This document shows positions 1-5,279 of a DNA stretch of 5,808 nucleotides, one piece after another. Position numbers and translations under genes: made by a program. Every line of letters begins with the position of its first letter. Within the stretch, counting starts at the first letter, position 1. The notes beneath the pieces are model-generated. The model saw only the letters and a program-made list of their open reading frames with translations. It did no database searches and was not told the DNA's origin. This DNA is from an uncultured bacterium (GTDB taxonomy: Bacteria; Patescibacteriota; Minisyncoccia; Phycocordibacterales; UBA1006), in NCBI GenBank assembly GCA_903873095.1, contig CAIQMU010000046.1, forward strand, positions 1 to 5,808. Reading direction: 5' to 3'.

Positions 1-80
1 GAGTTTATACCAATTGATAGTAAATACTTTTTTGCATTTGCATCGTAGTTGATAAAAGGCTTAGATCCTTGTGGCTTCAT
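1..80 (-). CDS. N-terminal start of an unidentified gene, cut by the window edge
   Basis: An ATG at 80 reading leftwards opens a frame with no stop for 26 codons, up to the edge of the window. The peptide begins MKPQGSKPFINYDANAKKYL and I do not recognise it. An in-frame TAA lies two codons upstream, so this is the first possible start in its frame. The main support is not the protein but the promoter at 137-165, which points at it and would give a leader of about 50 bases. No Shine-Dalgarno sequence is visible; the bases just before the ATG are almost all A and T. It follows rnhB on the same strand, but its own promoter starts 15 bases after the rnhB stop, so it is probably a separate transcription unit, possibly with some read-through because no terminator hairpin separates them. 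The function is unknown. Confidence 0.45.
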   Translation of the reverse strand, partial: MKPQGSKPFINYDANAKKYLLSIGIN

Positions 81-136
81 TTTTTAAATTTTAAAAAACA
101 GGTTTAGATATAGAAAAACTCCATATCACTGGTACT

Positions 137-165
137 AGTCTATCATATACAAAATTATTTGTCAA
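137..165 (-). promoter_or_regulatory. Sigma-70-type promoter for the leftward gene at 1-80
   Basis: Read on the minus strand there is a perfect -35 TTGACA (165-160), a 17-base spacer, and a -10 TAGACT (142-137) preceded by TG and one base, which makes it an extended -10. Transcription would start near 130. This is the best consensus promoter in the window. It sits between the rnhB stop at 180 and the ATG at 80, which argues that the cut gene at the left edge is real. Confidence 0.7.
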
Positions 166-179
166 GTCTTTTTTAATCC

Positions 180-794
180 TTATTTTACAAGGCTTTTTTG
201 CCCTAATTTCCTTAAAAACAACCTCCTGTGGATATCACATAATCCCAATTTTTTGATCATTTTATAATGCGCAGGTGTCCCGTACCCTTTGTGATCCAAA
301 AATCCATACCCTGGAAATTCCAAGTCGTATTTATTCATCAATCCATCGCGATGAACTTTTGCAATACACGAAGCACATGAAATCACGGGAATTTTTGAGT
401 CTCCCTTGATGATGGTGTGTTGCCGAAAATATGATTTTGGTGCATGCAGTCCCCCGTCCAAATAAATATCTGCGTGTTCTGGATGAATATTTAATTTTTT
501 GAGTGCGGTGTTGATCGCCATCCAAATTGATTTGGTGAGACCTTTTTCGTCGATGATACTTGCTGAAGTGGATGCGACTTGGTACACACATCGCCCTGAT
601 TTTTTCAGTTGTGCAAGTTTCGCAGCAACTGCGTCGCGTTTTTGTTCAGATAATACCTTGGAATCTTTTGCGTGAATTTCGTCGAGTAATTTCAAATCTG
701 TTTCAAGGATGGCAAACGCACATACCGTTACCGGCCCAGCCAAGGGTCCTCGTCCTACCTCGTCTATTCCTATGATGTAGCGAATTTGGGACAT
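180..794 (-). CDS. rnhB: Ribonuclease HII
   Basis: This 204-residue protein is a full-length RNase HII, the cytoplasmic metal-dependent nuclease that cuts 5' of single ribonucleotides embedded in DNA and so starts their removal; it also cuts RNA in RNA-DNA hybrids. The family motifs are complete. GIDEVGRG at residues 9-16 carries the catalytic pair D11 and E12. The third acidic residue is D113 in YLDGG, and the fourth is D150 at the end of the IAKVHRD block. FPGYGFLDHKGYGTPAH at 160-176 is the hallmark C-terminal motif, with Y163 the likely ribose-sensing tyrosine. Nothing is truncated; the protein is typical in length and ends in a lysine-rich tail. The ATG at 794 fits because the nuclease core begins only eight residues later. 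No Shine-Dalgarno site is visible and the predicted leader is about nine bases. Many bacteria place rnhB near rplS or trmD, but no such neighbour is seen here. Confidence 0.97.
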   Translation of the reverse strand: MSQIRYIIGIDEVGRGPLAGPVTVCAFAILETDLKLLDEIHAKDSKVLSEQKRDAVAAKLAQLKKSGRCVYQVASTSASIIDEKGLTKSIWMAINTALKKLNIHPEHADIYLDGGLHAPKSYFRQHTIIKGDSKIPVISCASCIAKVHRDGLMNKYDLEFPGYGFLDHKGYGTPAHYKMIKKLGLCDIHRRLFLRKLGQKSLVK

Positions 795-809
795 AGATTA
801 TATGAGATA

Positions 810-818
810 AGTATATCA
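810..818 (-). promoter_or_regulatory. Extended -10 promoter element for rnhB
   Basis: The minus strand reads TGATATACT (818-810), an extended -10 (TG, one base, TATACT). No good -35 is seen 16-18 bases upstream, which extended -10 promoters can tolerate. Transcription would begin near 803, leaving a leader of about nine bases before the rnhB ATG at 794. A perfect TATAAT also lies at 802-797, but it is too close to the ATG to serve this start. Confidence 0.5.
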
Positions 819-822
819 AATT

Positions 823-831
823 TTATCCACA
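823..831 (+). promoter_or_regulatory. Perfect DnaA-box sequence TTATCCACA
   Basis: TTATCCACA, followed by GG, matches the consensus DnaA box at all nine positions. It lies between the rnhB -10 (810-818) and the -35 of the opposing promoter (838-843), so bound DnaA-ATP could affect both. A second perfect copy is at 1273-1281. Binding is inferred from the sequence match alone. Confidence 0.45.
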
Positions 832-837
832 GGAATA

Positions 838-865
838 TTGCTCAGAATAAAAATAGTGTTATAAT
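838..865 (+). promoter_or_regulatory. Plus-strand extended -10 promoter pointing into the toxin remnant
   Basis: TTGCTC (838-843), a 16-base spacer, and a perfect TATAAT (860-865) preceded by TGT form an extended -10 promoter with a moderate -35. Transcription would start near 872. No intact plus-strand gene lies downstream: the RNA would run antisense through the MazF-like pseudogene. An ATG at 876 opens a 30-codon frame. The distance from the end of the -10 to this ATG (11 bases) is the same as at dnaE, so a short leaderless peptide or the beheaded start of a lost gene is possible. Confidence 0.55.
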
Positions 866-877
866 AGGGTTATTGAT

Positions 878-918
878 GGCTTCGGCCTCCGAGAAACCGC
901 CTTTCAAAGGGCGGTTTC
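878..918 (+). other. Two tandem stem-loops at the start of the predicted plus-strand transcript
   Basis: A three-base-pair GGC/GCC stem closed by a TTCG tetraloop (878-887) is followed by a perfect nine-base-pair GC-rich stem, GAAACCGCC (893-901) with GGCGGTTTC (910-918), around an eight-base loop. It lies 6-20 bases after the predicted transcription start. No T-run follows on either strand, so it is not a classic terminator. The stop codon of the toxin remnant on the other strand falls in the loop. Confidence 0.5.
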
Positions 919-1222
919 GATGTTATCTTGTAAAATATATTCAACAAATTTTTCTTGAATATTCTTAAATTGGTCTTCTGGGAGCATATCTATTTTACGA
1001 AGAAGTCTTTTACTACTAATCGTCCTTCCTTGAGATATTTTTGCAAACGAGGTCATATTATTTGTAATCATTGGAATATGAACTTTTTTCGATTTCAACT
1101 CCAATATTTACTCCAAATGCACACCACCAAATTTCTCGTTTTGCGAAAAATAAATCATCGTGAAATTTATTAATATATTGTTTTTCCTTGTTCCAATTTT
1201 CAAAATCTTTTATGTAAATCAT
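904..1222 (-). pseudogene. Decayed PemK/MazF-family toxin gene
   Basis: Two adjacent minus-strand frames carry the two ends of one toxin of the type II toxin-antitoxin PemK/MazF family (in intact members, an mRNA-cutting endoribonuclease). The first frame, ATG at 1222 to TAA at 1060-1058 (54 residues), contains KDFENWNKEKQYIN and the family signature REIWWCAFGVNIGVE. The second frame, to the TGA at 906-904, contains VHIP, ISQGRTISSKRLLRKI and a C-terminal helix ending in VEYIL. They are one base out of phase at a run of six As (1089-1084); removing one A joins them into about 105 residues. Even then the central part is missing: the strand around the usual RPVLII and PLTS motifs, roughly 35-40 residues judged from remembered relatives, is absent between GVEI and VHIP. 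Frameshift plus deletion make a working toxin unlikely. No antitoxin gene is recognisable upstream. A plus-strand promoter at 838-865 would transcribe it in antisense. Confidence 0.82.
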
Positions 1223-1243
1223 CTAATCATGATACAAAATCAA

Positions 1244-1277
1244 GATAAATTTTTGATAAAGAAAAAATAAATTTATC
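1244..1277. repeat. AT-rich inverted repeat
   Basis: GATAAATTT (1244-1252) and AAATTTATC (1269-1277) are perfect nine-base inverted repeats around a 16-base AT-rich centre that could add TT/AA pairs. The right arm overlaps the DnaA-box sequence at 1273-1281. On the minus strand it lies just upstream of the toxin remnant, where an operator or promoter would once have been. Confidence 0.45.
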
Positions 1278-1281
1278 CACA
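1273..1281 (+). promoter_or_regulatory. Second perfect DnaA-box sequence TTATCCACA
   Basis: All nine bases match the DnaA-box consensus, as at 823-831 and in the same orientation. Resemblance extends past the box: on the minus strand both read TGTGGATAAA followed within one base by TTT. The neighbourhood is strongly AT-rich. Confidence 0.4.
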
Positions 1282-1465
1282 CAAAATCGTGTGTTTTACA
1301 ATTCCCCGACTTTTCAAAATTTAAATTCCAAGATAGACTAAATCTATTGAAAAGCCAATGGCGGAATTCATACTTCTGTAGCATAAGGCTTCGGCAATTT
1401 CTTCTTATTGATGTTTGAAGAGAAACGCGACTCGTGCTGAAATGTTCGATCGACCCACACATCAA

Positions 1466-1499
1466 ATCTTGCAATGAAGTATGATTATTGTTGCAAGAT
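1466..1499. other. Strong nine-base-pair hairpin
   Basis: ATCTTGCAA (1466-1474) pairs perfectly with TTGCAAGAT (1491-1499) around a 16-base loop that can form a few more pairs. No T-run follows. It stands 11 bases before the next hairpin at 1511-1534, so the two could be the 3' part of a structured plus-strand RNA. Confidence 0.5.
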
Positions 1500-1510
1500 G
1501 GGCAGAAATT

Positions 1511-1548
1511 AAAATCACCTTTCGGGGTGATTTTGATTGAAATTTTTT
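1511..1548 (+). terminator. Terminator-like hairpin, possibly bidirectional
   Basis: AAAATCACC (1511-1519) pairs with GGTGATTTT (1526-1534) around a six-base loop. The right arm ends in TTTT, and a further T6 run follows nine bases later. Read on the minus strand it also ends in TTTT, so it could stop RNA polymerase from either side. If used on the plus strand it implies a transcript arriving from the left, such as one from the promoter at 838-865. Confidence 0.5.
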
Positions 1549-1550
1549 AC

Positions 1551-1577
1551 AAGAAAAAAGCCCGACAATTGCCAGGC
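1551..1577 (-). terminator. Rho-independent terminator of the 1585-1953 gene
   Basis: On the minus strand, seven bases after the TGA stop, GCCTGGC pairs with GTCGGGC (1577-1560) around an AATT loop, with two G-T pairs. It is followed directly by TTTTTTCTT (1559-1551). This stem plus U-tract is a classic intrinsic terminator and supports the upstream frame as a real gene. Confidence 0.8.
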
Positions 1578-1584
1578 GCAGTAA

Positions 1585-1953
1585 TCATATCAATTCTGTA
1601 ATAACTATCTGATAACAGGTTTCATTTTCCATGGTATTCATCTGAATGAGAAAACGATTCCTGAATACGAACACATATGCATGTTCATATGTTTTTTGGG
1701 GACGAACCGCAACAAACGTATTTTGTTCCGATTTTTCTTTAAGTAAGTTAAGCTCGATGATCAAGGTCTTACCTATTTCCTCAAGTGATTGTTGACCACC
1801 TATGCTGACTTCCTTGTAATTAGGAATCAAAATCTGATATTCATCAATCGGAGATTTTCTATACATTTCGAATTTAAATCTTGCCTTGTCGCCTGTAAAC
1901 AGGTTACTGAATTGTAGTAATTCTACATAAAGATTTATTTTTTGGGTTTCCAT
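1585..1953 (-). CDS. Hypothetical protein, 122 residues
   Basis: I do not recognise this protein. It starts METQKINLYVELLQFSN and ends CYQIVITELI. There is no signal peptide or membrane segment. Alternating hydrophobic stretches such as YQILIPNY, LIIELNLL and HAYVFVFRNRFLIQM suggest a small, soluble, beta-rich cytoplasmic protein, and no cysteine-histidine cluster or nucleotide-binding loop is seen. The case that it is a real gene comes from its surroundings: a consensus-like promoter at 1978-2006, an ATG about 18 bases after the predicted transcription start, and an intrinsic terminator seven bases after the stop. It therefore looks like a self-contained single-gene unit. It is divergent from dnaE and shares its -35 region, so the two may be co-regulated, but that gives no clue to function. 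No Shine-Dalgarno site precedes the start; the leader is almost pure A and T. Confidence 0.75.
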   Translation of the reverse strand: METQKINLYVELLQFSNLFTGDKARFKFEMYRKSPIDEYQILIPNYKEVSIGGQQSLEEIGKTLIIELNLLKEKSEQNTFVAVRPQKTYEHAYVFVFRNRFLIQMNTMENETCYQIVITELI

Positions 1954-1977
1954 GTTATTTATATTTTATTTAACGAA

Positions 1978-2006
1978 TTAATATCATTTTAATACCATTT
2001 CGTCAA
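1978..2006 (-). promoter_or_regulatory. Promoter of the 1585-1953 gene, overlapping the dnaE promoter
   Basis: On the minus strand: -35 TTGACG (2006-2001), a 17-base spacer, then TGA TATTAA (1986-1978), an extended -10 matching TATAAT at four of six positions. The start would be near 1971, about 18 bases before the ATG. Its -35 covers five of the six bases of the dnaE -35 on the other strand. Confidence 0.6.
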
Positions 2007-2028
2007 GCAACCTCCCGTCTGCTATACT
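2000..2028 (+). promoter_or_regulatory. dnaE promoter with extended -10; predicted leaderless start
   Basis: TCGTCA (2000-2005, four of six matches to TTGACA), a 17-base spacer, and TATACT (2023-2028) preceded by TGC form an extended -10 promoter. Transcription would begin at A2034 or A2035, only four or five bases before the dnaE ATG at 2039. That leaves no room for a Shine-Dalgarno site, so dnaE is predicted to be translated from an essentially leaderless mRNA. Confidence 0.65.
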
Positions 2029-2038
2029 ACCCCAACTT

Positions 2039-5000
2039 ATGTGCGCATCTCATGACAATTTTGTACACCTTCATGTGCACTCGCACTACTCTCTTCTTGA
2101 TGGACTTTCTAAGGTTGAAGACTTGGTCGAGAAAGCCAAAGAACTCGGCATGGCATCCTTGGCATTAACTGACCACGGCGCAATGTACGGCGCGATCGAA
2201 TTTTACAAGGCATGCAAAGATGCAGGAATAAAACCAATTATCGGAGTTGAAACATACATCGCAAATCGCACGCGTTTTGATCGTGAACCCTCTATTGATA
2301 ATAAAAGATATCATCTTACGTTGCTCGCTCGAAACCGCGAAGGATATAAAAACTTGATGAAAGCCGTTTCAAAATCCTACATGGAAGGTTTTTATTATAA
2401 ACCTCGCATGGACAAAGAACTCCTCAAAGAACATGGCGCAGGAATTATTTGTTTGTCAGGTTGTCCCGGCTCAGAATTTATTTCACTTCTTCGTGAACAC
2501 CGCAATCGCGAGGCGCGAGAATTGTTGCAGTACTACATTGAATGCTTTGGAAAAGAGCATGTTTTTGTCGAGGTTATGTGCCATACAGAAACAGATTTTT
2601 TCAATGAATGGTACAAGGCACTCATTCCTGAAATGCGAAAAATTTCCGAGGAACTAGGACTGCCTATGGTTGCAACATGGGACTCGCACTATTTGTGTGG
2701 TGATGACGCCGAAGCGCAAGATACGTTGCTAAAAATTAACACTGGTGGTGATGGAATGAAAATGACGGGAAACTATTCCTTCATCGATCAAAAAACAGCA
2801 TGTGTAAAATTTGCTGGACTTGAAGATGCGGTTGCAAATACTGCAAAAGTCGCGGAACTTGTCGACATTGATATCGAACTTTCTCCTTGGCGATTTCCTG
2901 AATTCCCTATTCCTGAAGGAAAAACATATGACGAGGTACTCAAAGAAAATGTATTAGCAGGTCTTCCGAAAAAAGGATATTCATACGACGGTATTATCAA
3001 AGACCGCGTTGATTTTGAGTTGGATGTAATTTCCCAAAAAGGATTCTCGTCATACTTCTTGGTAGAGGCCGACCTTGTAAACGCGGCGACACGCATGAAA
3101 ATTTATACCAACACTCGAGGTTCGGCTGCGGGTTCCCTTGTATCATTTGCAACAGGAATCACGAACGTAGATCCTATTAAATATAAATTGCCGTTTGAGC
3201 GATTTCTCAATCCACTTCGACCAGGAATTCCTGATATCGACTTGGACATCGCCGACGATAGACGTGACGATTTAATTTCATATGCACGTTCGCAATATGG
3301 TGAACATGCCGTTGCACAAATTGGAACATTCGGAACAATGGCGGCACGCGGTGCAGTTCGCGATGTTGCGCGAGCACTTGGATATCCATACGCACTTGGT
3401 GATCGTGTTTCAAAAATGATTCCCATGGGATCGCAAGGATTTCCAATGACGATTGACCATGCACTCGAAATTGAAAAAGATTTGAAAGAGTTATATGAAA
3501 CCGATAATCAAGTCGAGGAAATTATCGAGATGGCGAAAAAAATTGAAGGAAACGTTCGACACATTTCCGTACACGCAGCCGGCGTAATTATTTCACCAAC
3601 TGGTTACATTACCGATTTCACACCGATTCAATACGACCCCAAAGGTGAAGGAAAAATCATCACACAATACGATATGTATTCAGGTGGGCGTGACGGTGTG
3701 GTTAACTTGCCAAAATTCGACTTCTTGGGTCTGCGCAACTTGAACTTTATTGCGGAAACCGTTGATCGTGTTCATAAAATTCGTGGTATCGATATCGATA
3801 TGGAAAATCTCCCTCTTGATGACAAAAAAGTTTTCGAGATGCTTTCGCGTGGAGAAACGATGGGAGTATTTCAAATGGCGGGAGGTGGTATGACAAAATA
3901 CATCAAGGATCTGCAGCCGAAAAAAATCGAGGATCTCATGGCGATGGTGGCACTGTATCGCCCAGGACCAATGGAAGTAATTCCGGAATATATTGAACGA
4001 TCACGAAACCCTGCACTTGTGAGTTATCCAGACCCACGACTCAAAGATGATCTCGAAGCATCATATGGACTCTTGGTATATCAAGATGATGTACTGCTAA
4101 CATCGATTCGTTTGGCTGGATATACTTGGCTCGATGCTGACAAATTCCGTAAAGCCATGGGTAAAAAAATTCCCGAGGAAATGGCCAAAGAAAAAGATAA
4201 ATTTTACAAAGGATGTAAAGAATTCGGCGGACTTGGTGTAGAAAAAATTGACGAGCTTTGGAAAAAAATTGAACCGTTTGCGGCGTACGGATTTAACAAG
4301 GCACACGCGGCGAGTTACGGACAACTTGCCTATCGAACCGCATGGTTGAAAGCCAACTACCCTGCCGAATACATGTCAGCATGTATGACTGCCGAATCCG
4401 GCGATATTGAAACAGTAAGTGCGTACATTGTCGAGGCAAAAAAAATGGGATTCAAAATCATGGCACCGGACATCAACGAGTCATTTAATGACTTTACAGT
4501 TGTTGTGACCGATGATGGCGAAGTAACAAAAAATATTCGGTTCGGTTTAAAAAATATTAAAAACTTTGGCGAGGAAATTGGTAAAGCTATCACAAACGAA
4601 CGAAAGGCGAACGGAAAATTTACGAGTATTGAAAATTTCTTGGAACGAGTTACGCACAAAAATGTAAACAAGAAATCGATGGAGGCATTGATCATGACCG
4701 GTGCATTTGATGCATTTGCAGAACGAGGAAAACTTCTTGCAAACCTCGAAAGCATGCTTGAATTCAACAAGGAGCTTGCGAAAGGTGCCGTACAAGATTC
4801 ACTTTTTGCAGGATTTGATGACGCCCCGAAAGCGATTTTGAAAATGAACGAGGCCGAACCCGTTTCGCAGAAGCAAAAACTTACTTGGGAAAAAGAACTA
4901 CTTGGACTGTATGTGACCGGTCATCCGCTTGAACAATTCGCAGACCGTCTGCAAAACGCAAGTCTCAACATTGCAAAAATAAAATCGATGGAAAATGCAC

Positions 5001-5251
5001 CTGGCGAAACAGCGATTGCAGGAATCATCGAGGAATGCAAAGAAATTTATACCAAAGCGAAAAATGAAAAAATGGCGTTCCTTCGTATTGCGGATCTTTC
5101 GGGATCAATGGAGTGTGTTGTGTTTCCTAAAACGTTTGAGGAAGTGAAAAAGTTTTGTGTGGTTGATCAGCTGGTGATGGTGAAAGGAAAGGTTTCTGAT
5201 CGAAATGATGAGAGAAGTTTGCTTGTCGATAAAATGAAACCGTTGATGTAA
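2039..5251 (+). CDS. dnaE: DNA polymerase III subunit alpha
   Basis: This is the 1070-residue catalytic subunit of the replicative DNA polymerase, a C-family enzyme that extends DNA 5' to 3' at the fork. The PHP domain (about 5-270) keeps its metal-site residues: HLHVH with H12 and H14, D21, TDHG with H46, E71 in IGVE, H92, C141, and D215/H217 in WDSHY. It may therefore retain proofreading nuclease activity, as shown for Thermus and mycobacterial DnaE, but this is inferred. The palm has RGSAAGSLV (360-368), the catalytic PDIDLDI with D401 and D403, and the third aspartate D561 in KFDFLGL. HAAGVIIS, GVFQM and ALYRPGPM follow, then AYGFNKAHAASYG in the fingers. QDSLF at 919-923 fits the internal clamp-binding motif, and an OB fold follows (about 991-1050). 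The protein ends right after the OB fold and lacks the roughly 90-residue C-terminal tau-binding region of the 1160-residue E. coli protein. The ATG at 2039 is forced: the PHP motif begins at residue 8 and no upstream ATG is in frame. Confidence 0.98.
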   Translation: MCASHDNFVHLHVHSHYSLLDGLSKVEDLVEKAKELGMASLALTDHGAMYGAIEFYKACKDAGIKPIIGVETYIANRTRFDREPSIDNKRYHLTLLARNREGYKNLMKAVSKSYMEGFYYKPRMDKELLKEHGAGIICLSGCPGSEFISLLREHRNREARELLQYYIECFGKEHVFVEVMCHTETDFFNEWYKALIPEMRKISEELGLPMVATWDSHYLCGDDAEAQDTLLKINTGGDGMKMTGNYSFIDQKTACVKFAGLEDAVANTAKVAELVDIDIELSPWRFPEFPIPEGKTYDEVLKENVLAGLPKKGYSYDGIIKDRVDFELDVISQKGFSSYFLVEADLVNAATRMKIYTNTRGSAAGSLVSFATGITNVDPIKYKLPFERFLNPLRPGIPDIDLDIADDRRDDLISYARSQYGEHAVAQIGTFGTMAARGAVRDVARALGYPYALGDRVSKMIPMGSQGFPMTIDHALEIEKDLKELYETDNQVEEIIEMAKKIEGNVRHISVHAAGVIISPTGYITDFTPIQYDPKGEGKIITQYDMYSGGRDGVVNLPKFDFLGLRNLNFIAETVDRVHKIRGIDIDMENLPLDDKKVFEMLSRGETMGVFQMAGGGMTKYIKDLQPKKIEDLMAMVALYRPGPMEVIPEYIERSRNPALVSYPDPRLKDDLEASYGLLVYQDDVLLTSIRLAGYTWLDADKFRKAMGKKIPEEMAKEKDKFYKGCKEFGGLGVEKIDELWKKIEPFAAYGFNKAHAASYGQLAYRTAWLKANYPAEYMSACMTAESGDIETVSAYIVEAKKMGFKIMAPDINESFNDFTVVVTDDGEVTKNIRFGLKNIKNFGEEIGKAITNERKANGKFTSIENFLERVTHKNVNKKSMEALIMTGAFDAFAERGKLLANLESMLEFNKELAKGAVQDSLFAGFDDAPKAILKMNEAEPVSQKQKLTWEKELLGLYVTGHPLEQFADRLQNASLNIAKIKSMENAPGETAIAGIIEECKEIYTKAKNEKMAFLRIADLSGSMECVVFPKTFEEVKKFCVVDQLVMVKGKVSDRNDERSLLVDKMKPLM

Positions 5252-5279
5252 AAAATCCCTTGCGGGATTTTTTATTTTA
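5250..5279. terminator. Bidirectional terminator shared by dnaE and the DUF3800 gene
   Basis: A ten-base-pair stem, AAAAAATCCC (5250-5259) with GGGATTTTTT (5264-5273), encloses a TTGC loop and is followed by ATTTT. On the minus strand the same hairpin also ends in T6, so it can stop transcription from both sides. It includes the last two bases of the dnaE TAA (5249-5251) and most of the opposing TAA (5274-5272), so it is the whole 20-base space between the two convergent genes. Confidence 0.9.

Larger units (their letters stand above)
1223..1584. other. Gene-free, hairpin-rich stretch of about 360 bases
   Basis: I see no convincing protein gene here. The longest frame (minus, 1474-1223, 83 residues) has no recognisable motif or start context. 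What it does hold is an AT-rich inverted repeat beside a DnaA-box sequence (1244-1281) and a nested stem-loop in which CTTTTCA (1310-1316) pairs with TGAAAAG (1348-1354), enclosing ATAGA/TCTAT. It also has a nine-base-pair hairpin (1466-1499), a nine-base-pair terminator-like hairpin (1511-1534), and a rho-independent terminator for the next gene (1551-1577). It may contain a small RNA, or debris of the antitoxin partner of the toxin remnant; neither is shown. Confidence 0.5.

Noticed and set aside
331..775. Frames opposite to or shifted within rnhB
   Set aside because: They lie wholly inside a well-supported gene and show no family motifs.
893..918. Rho-independent terminator for the toxin remnant
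   Set aside because: The stem is strong but no T-run follows on either strand.
786..968. 60-residue plus-strand frame starting inside rnhB
   Set aside because: Its first 30 codons overlap the rnhB start and the divergent promoters. Only the part from ATG 876 has any support and is kept as a finding.
1360..1460. Possible leucine tRNA (TGGCGGAATTC and a distant GTTCGATC)
   Set aside because: The bases before TGGC have no complementary acceptor strand after the supposed T-arm and no anticodon stem can be drawn.
1223..1474. 83-residue minus-strand frame
   Set aside because: It has no recognisable motif, no start context, low-complexity hydrophobic and aromatic runs at its end, and spans two inverted repeats and a DnaA-box sequence. 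It is more likely chance.
795..1584. Chromosomal replication origin
   Set aside because: Only two perfect DnaA-box sequences, 450 bases apart, and neither dnaA nor dnaN next to them. Too little for an origin call.
2433..4795. Several 64-137 residue frames inside dnaE
   Set aside because: All are shadows of the dnaE reading frame, rich in residues expected from reversed codons, without motifs.
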